Assembly (NCBI GenBank): GCA_045646525.1
Contig: JAZRKX010000001.1
Location: 1 to 39,324, forward strand
Origin: RGIG8748 sp045646525
Lineage (GTDB): Bacteria > Bacillota > Clostridia > UMGS1810
DNA length: 39,324 nucleotides
Direction: 5' to 3'
This document shows positions 15,931-23,395 of this stretch, in pieces; position 1 is the first letter of the stretch; each line of letters begins with the position of its first letter. The notes under the pieces were generated by a model. The model was not told where the DNA came from, searched no databases, and was given only the letters and a program-made list of their open reading frames with translations. Both the position numbers and the translations under genes were made by a program.

Positions 15931-17103
15931 TTAGAAACCAAGCTCTATGATGCCTTTGTTGAGGTAATCGGTCATCTTGTGGCAACCGTCTTTAGTTACA
16001 GCAGCACCGATTTCCCATCTGCAGCCGAAGCCGTCGCCCATGATAAATGTGTCAACCTGGAATGTCATATTTTCTTCCAACTTGTAAGTTGAGTCTGTCT
16101 CCATCCAGGGCGGCTCAACCTCAATCATACCTGTTCCGTGGCAAGGTCCGTATACATAGCTTTCTTTGAAACCGTTGTCAACATACATTTTATAGAAGTT
16201 CTGAGCGATTTCGTTTGCCATAACGCCTGCTTTGAGCTGGTCGATTGTCCAGTCGTGAGCTTGTTTACAGAATTCAACAACTCTTCTTCTTTCGCCCTCG
16301 AGTTTGCCCATAGCAATCGGAAGACCGATAGCGGGTGAATAACCGTCTATTTTAGCAGAGAGATTAAGCTGAACGATATCGTTATTACCGATTGTTCTGT
16401 AACCCGAACGGCTTATAGCGTGGCTTGTAGATTTCTCGCTGAATACATACATAGGAAGACCTTCGTATTCTGCACCTTCTTCGTAGATAACTTTCTGAGC
16501 AATACCTACCATCTGAAGTTCAGTTACGCCCGGCTTTAAGTTACGGATAACTTCATCTGTTGCAATATCAACAATTCTGAAGCCTTCCTGAATACATTTG
16601 AGCTCATTTGCAGACTTAATCTTTCTAAGGTTTACCATGATATCGTTACACTTAACAATTTCTGCTTCGGGATAGCTGTTCTTTAATCCTTCGTAGATGG
16701 GAAGTGTACATTCTACATAGCTTCCGAGACCAATCTTTATTTTGTTGCCTGTAACACCGATAGCTTTGAATACATCGTTAAATGTATTAGCCTGAAGTTC
16801 GGGGTAGGAGGGGTCCGCAGACTCTCTGAATTCTCTCAGGCAAAATACCTTGTCAATCTTTCCAACATCCTTGGCAAAGATGATACATTCGGGACCAACC
16901 ATAAGTGCAGCTTCACCTGTTGCAGAGATAGCAACACCTGCGCGCTCAAAAAGGGGCCAAAATCCGCTGAAATATCTTGCGTTTGCATAGTCAGATTCTG
17001 TAGAGCATACAACCATTACATCCAGACCTTTTTCGGCAACGAGCTTTGCGGCTCTCTGGATTCTTTCCTTATACTCGTAATCGGGTATACAAATTCTTGA
17101 CAT
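15931..17103 (-). CDS. Creatinase-like M24 family protein lacking the metal site
   Basis: The 390-residue protein has the creatinase N-domain and pita-bread C-domain. The ligand positions of metal-dependent M24 peptidases are altered: DIVQLNLSAKIDGYSPAIG has Asn247 and Ala258 in place of the two Asp; CHGTGM has Met326 for the ligand His; FQVDTF has Asp351 for Glu; only Glu364 (CRWEIG) remains. His228 (TSHAIS) matches the conserved His that is catalytic in creatinase. Creatinase itself works without metal and has a comparable DILSLN block, so a hydrolase of a creatine-like compound is plausible. A binding-only role is the alternative. AAGGAG lies before ATG 17103. It is first in the operon with the ASRT and creatininase-like genes. 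Confidence 0.78.
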   Translation of the reverse strand: MSRICIPDYEYKERIQRAAKLVAEKGLDVMVVCSTESDYANARYFSGFWPLFERAGVAISATGEAALMVGPECIIFAKDVGKIDKVFCLREFRESADPSYPELQANTFNDVFKAIGVTGNKIKIGLGSYVECTLPIYEGLKNSYPEAEIVKCNDIMVNLRKIKSANELKCIQEGFRIVDIATDEVIRNLKPGVTELQMVGIAQKVIYEEGAEYEGLPMYVFSEKSTSHAISRSGYRTIGNNDIVQLNLSAKIDGYSPAIGLPIAMGKLEGERRRVVEFCKQAHDWTIDQLKAGVMANEIAQNFYKMYVDNGFKESYVYGPCHGTGMIEVEPPWMETDSTYKLEENMTFQVDTFIMGDGFGCRWEIGAAVTKDGCHKMTDYLNKGIIELGF

Positions 17104-17143
17104 GAAAACATCTCCTTTTTTAATAAAGTTTTAAGCTAATTAA

Positions 17144-17149
17144 ATTATA
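17144..17149 (-). promoter_or_regulatory. -10 element of the M24/ASRT/creatininase operon
   Basis: TATAAT on the minus strand (17149-17144) lies about 40 bases before the M24 start. No good -35 is seen 16-18 bases upstream, which fits an activator-dependent promoter. Confidence 0.5.
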
Positions 17150-17198
17150 AAACAACACAAGGTTATTTGTATTTGGTTTATATTAAAATTCTTTTGCA

Positions 17199-17222
17199 CA
17201 ATATTAAATTAATTTAATATTG
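17199..17222. promoter_or_regulatory. 24-base perfect palindrome in the divergent control region
   Basis: Bases 17199-17222 form a perfect inverted repeat centred between 17210 and 17211, with half-site CAATATTAAATT. It overlaps the araC -35 (TTGACT at 17220-17225) and lies upstream of the M24 operon's -10. It is a candidate operator for the AraC protein or another dimeric regulator. Confidence 0.55.
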
Positions 17223-17248
17223 ACTAAAGAGGTGATGTGTTGTAAAAT
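17220..17248 (+). promoter_or_regulatory. Promoter of the AraC-family gene
   Basis: TTGACT (17220-17225) and TAAAAT (17243-17248) are separated by 17 bases; transcription would start about 15-20 bases before ATG 17272. Confidence 0.65.
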
Positions 17249-17271
17249 TATCTCAAAGGGGAGAGGTGCTT

Positions 17272-18150
17272 ATGGATTTTAAACTAAAGAGATTTAAAAA
17301 GTTCATAGAGGTAAGCCGCATTGCCAATATCCATTATTTTGAGTTTACCAAACAATATTATACCGCCATGGACAGTCATGAATTCCGCGAGCTTATATAT
17401 GTGGATACAGGCTCTGTATATATAGAAGCAGAGGACTTTAAGGGCACATTGGAACGCAATATGATGATAGTACATAAATCGGGTGAATATCACTCATTAT
17501 CGTGTCCCAAGGGTGATGCACCAAATGTTATAATAATTGGTTTTGAGTGCAAATCGGGCGAACTGGATGAATTTTCAAAATCGCCTGTGGTTTTAAATGC
17601 GGAACAGCAAAAGCTTCTTACAGATGTTGTGCGCGAGGGAAGACTTGTGTTCAAAGGTCCGTACGACATCCCCAATCTCAAGGATATGAAGAAACGGAAA
17701 GAATATCCCTTTGGTGCAGACCAGATGATTAAGTTAAAGCTTGAAACCCTTTTTATAGACCTTATACGGAGTATGGATACAGTATCAGCCGATGTACATT
17801 TAAGCTCAAATGACCCTAAAATTCAGGAAATACATAGCTATATAGAGCGAAATTACAAGGAGAAAATAACCTTGGATGAGCTTTGTTTTCTCTTTGGTAC
17901 AAACAAAACCAGCCTTTGCAGCGATTTTAAAGCGGCATACTCGGATACTGTAATAGGCTATATAAATAAATTAAGAATTAAGCATGCTAAGAAACTTATG
18001 CGAGAGGGAAACTACAACCTTACCGAAATTGCATCTATGCTGAGGTTTTCTTCCATACACTATTTCAGCCGCATGTTCAAAAAGCAGGAGAATATTTCGC
18101 CAACAGAATATATGAATACAGTAAAATCCCATCTTGATATAAACCGGTAA
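17272..18150 (+). CDS. AraC family transcriptional regulator
   Basis: The 292-residue protein has a cupin-like N-domain (about 15-130: EFRELIYVDTGSVYIE and NMMIVHKSGEYHSLS) for effector binding and a C-terminal AraC DNA-binding domain with two helix-turn-helix units (about 190-285: ITLDELCFLFGTNKTSLCS and NLTEIASMLRFSSIHYFSRM). The latter matches the family signature. A GTG at 17266 lies within the ribosome binding site, so ATG 17272 is used. It is divergent from the M24/ASRT/creatininase operon, with a 24-base palindrome between them, so it very likely controls that operon in response to its substrate. Confidence 0.9.
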   Translation: MDFKLKRFKKFIEVSRIANIHYFEFTKQYYTAMDSHEFRELIYVDTGSVYIEAEDFKGTLERNMMIVHKSGEYHSLSCPKGDAPNVIIIGFECKSGELDEFSKSPVVLNAEQQKLLTDVVREGRLVFKGPYDIPNLKDMKKRKEYPFGADQMIKLKLETLFIDLIRSMDTVSADVHLSSNDPKIQEIHSYIERNYKEKITLDELCFLFGTNKTSLCSDFKAAYSDTVIGYINKLRIKHAKKLMREGNYNLTEIASMLRFSSIHYFSRMFKKQENISPTEYMNTVKSHLDINR

Positions 18151-18158
18151 CACACCAA

Positions 18159-18200
18159 ACACCCCCGCAGTGCATACAATGCAAAGCGGAGGTGTTTTTG
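18159..18200 (+). terminator. Hairpin after araC that includes the next gene's ribosome binding site
   Basis: ACACC and CCGC (18159-18168) pair with GCGG and GGTGT (18186-18195), and inside TGCAT pairs with ATGCA. TTTTTG follows. The 3' arm contains GGAGG (18188-18192), the ribosome binding site of the subtilisin-like gene starting at 18202. Confidence 0.65.
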
Positions 18201-18201
18201 T

Positions 18202-19191
18202 GTGCATGAATTTAATATAAGCCGCTGCAAAGTTGTACAAATTGCAAGCGGCACAAATAAAGAAATAATAGATTACGGTGTGCGGATGGTGGGAGCGCCT
18301 CTTGAATGGAACGAAACAGAGGGAGAGGGCGTAAGGGTAGGCATAATAGACACAGGAGTGGATGCCGACCATGTGGAGCTTAAATATAGGATTAAAGACG
18401 GTATAAATTTTTCAGGAGGCAGCAGGGACAATTTCTATGACGAAAACGGTCACGGTACACACATCGCGGGTATTGTGGCTGCCGAGCATAACGGAGTAGG
18501 TATAATAGGGGTGGCTCCCAAGGCGGATTTGTATATAGCCAAGGCGTTTGGAAAAGACGGCAAGACAGAGTATGATGCCATAGAAAAAAGTGTGCGCTGG
18601 ATGTGCGAAAAGAATGTGGATGTGATAAACATGTCATTTTCGTCGGCATATACTTCGGCCAGATATCGCTCACTTATATGGGATACACACCGCAGAGGTA
18701 TAAGCATAATATGCGCTGCGGGCAATGAGGGTGAGCATGGCGAGAATACCATAGGTTATCCGGCAAACTATGCAGAGACCGTGGCGGTATCTGCTGTGGA
18801 TATAAATAAGAACATAGCAGATTTCAGTTCCCGCGGAAGTGCGGCGGAAATCTGTGCCGCAGGCATAGATATATATTCCACATACCCCGGCGGAAGATAT
18901 GCGCTTCTTAGCGGCACCTCCATGGCATGCCCTGTTATAACGGGAGCCGTGGCAATACTTCAGGCTAAGGGGTATCTGCGATACGGCAGAAGACTAACCC
19001 CCGATGAAATAAGACTTCTTCTCAATATCTACACCGAAAAGCCGGGTGCAAAGGGCAGGGATGCAAGCTACGGCTACGGTATATTTTCCTTTGGGAGAAT
19101 AGCTTCCGAAGATTATATATACAGTAAGTTAAATTCGTCAAGACAACGAAGCGACTTTGCAACAGCGCTTATTCTGTCAATGATCAAATAA
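18202..19191 (+). CDS. S8 subtilisin-like serine protease, intracellular type
   Basis: The 329-residue protease has the catalytic triad Asp50 (GIIDTGVD), His84 (GHGTHIAG) and Ser240 (SGTSMACPV), plus oxyanion Asn in AAGNEG. There is no signal peptide and only a short N-terminal extension, as in intracellular subtilisins, so it probably acts in the cytoplasm or forespore. The start is GTG 18202 with GGAGG nine bases upstream. That site lies inside a hairpin after araC, so translation from read-through mRNA could be blocked and an internal promoter may be needed. The C-terminal roughly 30 residues are a short helical tail. Confidence 0.92.
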   Translation: MHEFNISRCKVVQIASGTNKEIIDYGVRMVGAPLEWNETEGEGVRVGIIDTGVDADHVELKYRIKDGINFSGGSRDNFYDENGHGTHIAGIVAAEHNGVGIIGVAPKADLYIAKAFGKDGKTEYDAIEKSVRWMCEKNVDVINMSFSSAYTSARYRSLIWDTHRRGISIICAAGNEGEHGENTIGYPANYAETVAVSAVDINKNIADFSSRGSAAEICAAGIDIYSTYPGGRYALLSGTSMACPVITGAVAILQAKGYLRYGRRLTPDEIRLLLNIYTEKPGAKGRDASYGYGIFSFGRIASEDYIYSKLNSSRQRSDFATALILSMIK

Positions 19192-19196
19192 AAACA

Positions 19197-19228
19197 GGGC
19201 ACAGCATTAGCGCTGCGCCCAATTTTTA
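19197..19228. terminator. Bidirectional terminator
   Basis: GGGC-A-CAGC (19197-19205) pairs with GCTG-C-GCCC (19212-19220), with T-rich flanks on both strands, between the convergent protease and nucleotidyltransferase genes. Confidence 0.75.
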
Positions 19229-19960
19229 TTTACTGAATATCTTATTCACTTCTTCGTATGATTTGGGAGTGCCTATGTCGTAGCAATCGCCGCTAAATGC
19301 ATATGTCATAACGGTTTTCTGCTTGTAGAGCCATGAGGGGAAGAAACCGGGAGCATCTGGATTGTTGCCCTCCTCTAAATACTTTTTAATAAGGGGCACT
19401 GTATCCCTGCGGTAGATATAGGCGGCAAATGCAGCAAGATTGCTCTTGGGATTTGCAGGCTTTTCCTCCATGGCAATTACTTTGCCGTCTTTGTCTGCTA
19501 TTACATTTCCCATTCTCTTAAGCTCTTCTACATTGTTTATTTCTTTAACAAGTATCATATCGTTACCGCATGCTTTGTAGGCATTGTAGTAATCCTTTAA
19601 TTTGAATGTGAATATATTGTCTCCAGCCATTATAAGCAGGTCATCGTCAATTTTCATGGTGTCTATGGCATAGTTTATATCGCCCACAGCACCAAGCTTG
19701 TTGGTGTCGTCTGTGGTTTTGTCATCAAGAACGGTTATTTTGAGCCTTGTGTCAAATTCATTTTGCCATTTTACAAAATTATCATAGAATTTTGTGTTGC
19801 TTACTATTACAAGCTCATCTATATCGTCTACGGTCTCGATTTCGTTTACTATGTAGTTAAGTATAGGCTTCGGTCCTATGGGGAGCAGGGCCTTGGGCTT
19901 GTCGATTGTAAGAGGATAGAGCCTTGTGGCATATCCTGCAGCAAGTATTATTGCTTTCAT
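19226..19960 (-). CDS. Sugar-phosphate nucleotidyltransferase
   Basis: This 244-residue protein is an NTP transferase that joins a nucleotide to a sugar- or choline-type phosphate. The N-terminal signature is LAAGYATRLYPLT followed by DKPKALLPIGPKPI. Further family blocks are IMAGDNIFTF with the metal-binding Asp, MEEKPANPKS and YDIGTPKSYEEVN near the C-terminus. The short length argues against a fused acyltransferase domain. ATG 19960 is preferred to an in-frame GTG three codons earlier that overlaps GAGGTG. There is no partner pathway gene nearby, so the substrate is open. Confidence 0.87.
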   Translation of the reverse strand: MKAIILAAGYATRLYPLTIDKPKALLPIGPKPILNYIVNEIETVDDIDELVIVSNTKFYDNFVKWQNEFDTRLKITVLDDKTTDDTNKLGAVGDINYAIDTMKIDDDLLIMAGDNIFTFKLKDYYNAYKACGNDMILVKEINNVEELKRMGNVIADKDGKVIAMEEKPANPKSNLAAFAAYIYRRDTVPLIKKYLEEGNNPDAPGFFPSWLYKQKTVMTYAFSGDCYDIGTPKSYEEVNKIFSK

Positions 19961-20015
19961 ATAGGTCACCTCATTATCTTTGGTGCTTATATTGTATCAT
20001 AGGAAGTATATTATT

Positions 20016-20267
20016 TCAAGTGGCAGTTTTGTATTTATTCTTTGTAGCTATGCCGCCTCGTATGTGTCGCTCTGCCTTATTTGTGTCCAATAGCTTTTTG
20101 GCTTCAGTTGCCAGGGCAGGATTTATCTTTACAAGTCTTTCACTTATATCTTTATGTACAGTACTTTTCGATATACCAAATTTTTTTGCGGCACTGCGTA
20201 CGGTGGAGCGGTGCTCTACCATGTATCTGCCTATTGTAACTGCTCTTTCAGATATATAATCCTTCAA
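20016..20267 (-). CDS. spoIIID: Sporulation transcription factor SpoIIID
   Basis: SpoIIID is a small DNA-binding regulator active in the mother cell, where it adjusts sigma-E and sigma-K dependent genes. The product (83 residues) reads KDYISERAVTIGRYMVEH and then the helix-turn-helix TVRSAAKKFGISKSTVHKDI, followed by a basic C-terminus with RHIRGGIATKNKYK, all typical. The start is given as TTG 20267, which aligns with the usual MHDYIKER opening and has AGGGG about eight bases upstream. An in-frame GTG at 20276 lies within that site. The gene marks this organism as a spore former. Convergent or divergent partners usually found with spoIIID, such as mreB, are absent. Confidence 0.92.
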   Translation of the reverse strand: MKDYISERAVTIGRYMVEHRSTVRSAAKKFGISKSTVHKDISERLVKINPALATEAKKLLDTNKAERHIRGGIATKNKYKTAT

Positions 20268-20343
20268 CCATTTCACCCCTAAAATGTGTGTTAGTTAATG
20301 ATATGATGGCATTTGAAGGATTATGCACTTTGGTTTTAAACAG

Positions 20344-20390
20344 AAAAATCCTGAAACCTGTATTTAAACAGTTTTCAGGATTTGATTTTT
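20344..20390. terminator. Bidirectional-looking terminator after the HTH pseudogene
   Basis: AAATCCTGAAAC plus CTGT (20346-20361) pairs with ACAG plus GTTTTCAGGATTT (20367-20383), with A/T runs on both sides. It ends the minus-strand HTH gene and bounds the phage-like remnant. Confidence 0.75.
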
Positions 20391-20440
20391 CTTCTTGTTC
20401 TAAAAGGTATAAAGCTACTTATGAATCAATCATTTCAAAA

Positions 20441-20906
20441 TTAATATCGAAACCAACCCATTCCGGGAGTAAGAATTTCAACGATAAATAAAACAACCAA
20501 AGCAAAAGCACATATACAAGTTGCTATTCTGAACCAGCGTTTATCGAGCATAATGGTTGCAATGTGGTCTTTTTTATCGGCTAACCGCTCTTCATAATGC
20601 TCCTTGGTATCCACAATTCTTTGTTCATAATATTCTTTTAATTCCTTTATTCTTTGTTCATATGATTCTTTGAGCGTAATTATTGAATTTGCTTCAACAT
20701 CTTCCTTTTTTACTGCACTATAAATAGCATCCAAAGAACCGCCCATTGCTTTTACGATTGCTGAAACGGTTTCAAAACGGGGATCTTCTGTCTTTCCTGA
20801 AAAAATATTTTTTACAGTAGCTTCAGGGATGCCGCTCAAATTTGATATTGACTCAATCGTGAAATTTCCCCTGTGTTTTCAGTGTGTTTAGATAAGTGGG
20901 TAGCAT
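20441..20906 (-). pseudogene. Frameshifted Xre-type HTH membrane protein
   Basis: A well-placed ATG (20906, AAGGAG six bases upstream) opens MLPTYLNTLKTQGKF and then meets a stop. The next frame continues without a gap as IESISNLSGIPEATVKNIFS, an Xre-type helix-turn-helix. The region from ATG to stop is 466 bases, one more than a multiple of three. The shift falls in the run of A, T and C homopolymers at 20862-20871. The rest encodes three 11-residue coiled-coil repeats (YEQRIKELKE, YYEQRIVDTKE, HYEERLADKKD), one membrane helix and the ending GMGWFRY. Proteins of this layout occur in clostridial phages and integrated elements. The defect is either real decay or a sequencing error. Confidence 0.75.
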
Positions 20907-21149
20907 TTTTGACTCCTTAAAGTATCATGTTTTTTATCGATTGTAACGGGTGAAAAAAGATATGCACTCTTAATTTTCAAATTTGCATCTGTATTTTTTA
21001 CCGATTTTTGTTTAACATCAAATTGTCAACCAAAGCGAAGGGATGGATAGCAAATGCAAAAGTAAAAATTATAACAATTCTTAAGGCAAATAGTAACACG
21101 AAGAAGGTAAAAAGTCAACAAAAACCCACAAAATTTAAAGGAGAAAAAA

Positions 21150-21752
21150 ATGAATATTATTAAGACAAGCTTAACATTCAAACAAAAACTTTCAAACCGT
21201 AGCCAGACGAACTATATAATATTACACCATTGCGCAGGAAACGGAGATGTAATAAGCGTACATAATCAACACATAAAGCAAGGGTATGCCGGAATCGGAT
21301 ATCATTATTATATCAGAAAGGATGGGAGAATATATAACGGCAGGAATGTTGAAACCATTGGCGCACACTGTCTGAATTACAATAGCAACTCAATAGGTAT
21401 TTGTTTTGAAGGTAATTTTGAAACAGAGAAAATGTGCGAAGCTCAGAAAAAAGCAGGAGCACAGCTTGTAGGGTATTTGAAAAGTATATACAAATCTGCT
21501 GATGTGAAGCGTCACAAGGATATGAATGCAACAGCATGTCCGGGAAAAAACTTTCCTTATGACGATATAAAATACGGCCAAACGGCTAAAAAAGAACTCA
21601 TATCCGCAAATGACATTATATGGGAACTAATAAACGGTAAGCACAAAATAGAAATAAATAATGCAGAAAAAGCTGTGAAATGTCTGGAAGAAGCTAAACA
21701 ACAGAATAACTCACTATATTGGATTTTGTACAAAATAGTAAATAAGGAGTAA
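21150..21752 (+). CDS. N-acetylmuramoyl-L-alanine amidase, phage-endolysin type
   Basis: This 200-residue amidase_2/PGRP-fold enzyme cuts the bond between MurNAc and the stem peptide. Zinc ligands are His and His in ILHHCAGN near the start and DMNATACPGKNFP near residue 130 (His in RHKDMNA, Cys in ACPG). YHYYIRKDGRIYNGRNVETIGAH is typical. There is no signal peptide, as expected for a holin-dependent endolysin. The C-terminal 55 residues carry no recognised wall-binding domain. The stop overlaps the start codon of a holin-like gene, giving a two-gene lysis cassette. Codon use is AT-rich compared with neighbours, consistent with transfer. Confidence 0.88.
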   Translation: MNIIKTSLTFKQKLSNRSQTNYIILHHCAGNGDVISVHNQHIKQGYAGIGYHYYIRKDGRIYNGRNVETIGAHCLNYNSNSIGICFEGNFETEKMCEAQKKAGAQLVGYLKSIYKSADVKRHKDMNATACPGKNFPYDDIKYGQTAKKELISANDIIWELINGKHKIEINNAEKAVKCLEEAKQQNNSLYWILYKIVNKE

Positions 21753-21757
21753 TGGAA

Positions 21758-21910
21758 ATGTCAAAAATATTAAAAAATGCTTCTTTGTGGAGTGCTGTCT
21801 TAACGCTTATATATTTGATTGTAAAAAATTGGATTGGAATCGATGTACCGGCATGGAATGATATTTCTGCACAGATTGTAGCGATTTTATCTATAGTTTT
21901 CAGCGGATAA
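21758..21910 (+). CDS. Holin-like small membrane protein
   Basis: This short frame encodes 50 residues beginning MSKILKNASLWSAVLTLIYL. It has two hydrophobic stretches (about 9-22 and 37-48) around a short polar segment, NWIGIDVPAWND, a pattern common in small Firmicute phage holins. It directly follows the amidase: GGAG at 21746-21749 lies eight bases before ATG 21758, and another ATG at 21752 overlaps the amidase stop. It would let the amidase reach the wall. It may be slightly truncated at the C-terminus, because similar holins often continue past the second helix. Confidence 0.7.
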   Translation: MSKILKNASLWSAVLTLIYLIVKNWIGIDVPAWNDISAQIVAILSIVFSG

Positions 21911-21929
21911 ATAATCGTTTAAAACAAAA

Positions 21930-21975
21930 AACTCTCCTTGTAAGAAGAGAAAATCTCTTACAGGGAGGTTTTTTT
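21930..21975. terminator. Terminator after the lysis cassette
   Basis: Bases 21930-21945 pair with 21956-21970 with one unpaired base, and T runs follow on both strands. It separates the holin-like gene from the convergent Rieske oxidoreductase. Confidence 0.75.
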
Positions 21976-21977
21976 AA

Positions 21978-23279
21978 TCACATTTTTGCATCTCCCGTTG
22001 CGGGATTGTCAATGAGTGTGCCGTCCTTTTCAAACCTTGAGCCGTGGCATGGGCAGTCCCATGTGTGTTCGTGCTTGTTCCACTTTAGTGCACAACCAAG
22101 GTGCGGACATCTTTTTACGGTAGGGGATACAAGGTTTGTAACTGCTTCAAAACCGTTTATAAAAAGTTGGGGTGTAAACATATTTCTGTCGGGGGAGAAG
22201 GCGGGGGCAAAATCATTTTTCCTTCCCGATACCAAATCGCAAAGTATTTTTGCGCAAGCCATTGCATTTGTCATTCCCCATTTGTTAAAGCCGGTGCTAA
22301 CATACATATTTGGAGTGCTTTTGGAGTATAATCCCGCGTATGGCAATCCGTCAAGCGTCATGCAGTCCTGAGTTGCCCACATACATTTAAGCTTTGCATC
22401 GGGGTAGTGCTTGTTGGAAAAGTCATTTAGTTCTTTCCAGTTTCCGCCTTTCTTGCCTGTCCTGTGGCTTCCGCCGCCTATAAGAAGCATATCGTCATAT
22501 GTTCTAAACGATAATCCCTTAAGGTCTTCGTCTACATACATTCCTTTGAGGTTTTGAGCGTTTTCGTATGCGCAAACATAGCTTCGGTGCTGATAGAGCT
22601 TAACAAAATAACCTCCGTGCTTGTTTATAAACGGAAAGTGTGTACACACTATTATCTTATTAAAGCTTATTCTGCCTTTGTCCGATATTGCGGTGTTTTT
22701 GGATATCTCACGTATGAATGTGTTTTCGTATATATTAAGTCCCTTTGCAATGCCGGATATAAATTGGAGGGGATTAAACTGCGCCTGGTTTTTGTAAAGG
22801 ACAGCACCTTTTATGTCAAAAGGAAGCTCGGTTTTAGTTGTAAATTCTGCATCTATGCCAAGCGATCCCGCTGCCTTTACTTCGCTCTCTATATTGAGTG
22901 AGTCTTTTATACTGTAGGTATAGGCGCTTTTTGTCTCAAAACCGCAGGGTATCGTTTTGCACAGGGAATAATATTCATTCAGGGCATCTTTATTTGCTTC
23001 AAAATACATTTTCGCAGCCTCAAAGCCTGACTTTCGGATAAGTTTGTCATATATAAGACCGTGCCCAATGGTTATTTTTGCCGTAGTATTTTTTGTAATG
23101 CCGCAACAGATACTGCCTGCCTCGGCAAGAATGTAGTCTATGCCTTCATTCTTAAGAAAATATGCGCAAATAAGACCCGCAATCCCGCCTCCGACTATAA
23201 GAACATCCGTCTTTTTGTCACCTTGCAGAGTATCAAATCGGGGTAGGTCGGCGGTACTTTGCCAAACAGATTTTTTCAT
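21978..23279 (-). CDS. FAD-dependent oxidoreductase with C-terminal Rieske domain
   Basis: The 433-residue protein joins a DAO/GlcD-like FAD domain (TDVLIVGGGIAGLICAY near 24, plus GLPYAGLYS and STGFNKWGMTNA near the C-end of the domain) to a Rieske 2Fe-2S domain, whose ligands are in CPHLGC and CPCHGSRF near 390-415. Fusions like this are widespread in bacteria and annotated as probable amine or sugar-acid oxidoreductases; the natural substrate is unknown. Start ATG 23279 has GGAGG upstream. The gene is divergent from mgtC. Confidence 0.9.
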   Translation of the reverse strand: MKKSVWQSTADLPRFDTLQGDKKTDVLIVGGGIAGLICAYFLKNEGIDYILAEAGSICCGITKNTTAKITIGHGLIYDKLIRKSGFEAAKMYFEANKDALNEYYSLCKTIPCGFETKSAYTYSIKDSLNIESEVKAAGSLGIDAEFTTKTELPFDIKGAVLYKNQAQFNPLQFISGIAKGLNIYENTFIREISKNTAISDKGRISFNKIIVCTHFPFINKHGGYFVKLYQHRSYVCAYENAQNLKGMYVDEDLKGLSFRTYDDMLLIGGGSHRTGKKGGNWKELNDFSNKHYPDAKLKCMWATQDCMTLDGLPYAGLYSKSTPNMYVSTGFNKWGMTNAMACAKILCDLVSGRKNDFAPAFSPDRNMFTPQLFINGFEAVTNLVSPTVKRCPHLGCALKWNKHEHTWDCPCHGSRFEKDGTLIDNPATGDAKM

Positions 23280-23333
23280 AATTAACCTCCATGCTTTTTT
23301 GTTATTATGTGCATTTCGGTTAAAACTTATATG

Positions 23334-23362
23334 TTTACAAATATCGTTTTTTGTGTTATACT
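23334..23362 (+). promoter_or_regulatory. Promoter of the MgtC-family gene
   Basis: TTTACA (23334-23339) and TATACT (23357-23362) are 17 bases apart, about 30 bases before the start. Confidence 0.7.
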
Positions 23363-23395
23363 GTGCATATTATTAGTGAGAGGAACTGAATATAA

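Noticed and set aside
20288..20491. 67-residue plus-strand frame near spoIIID
   Set aside because: It runs through the HTH gene's terminator and 3' end and has no ribosome binding site.
20839..20841. TTG as start of the HTH gene
   Set aside because: It would cut the helix-turn-helix and has no ribosome binding site, while ATG 20906 has AAGGAG and fits the family length if one base is removed.
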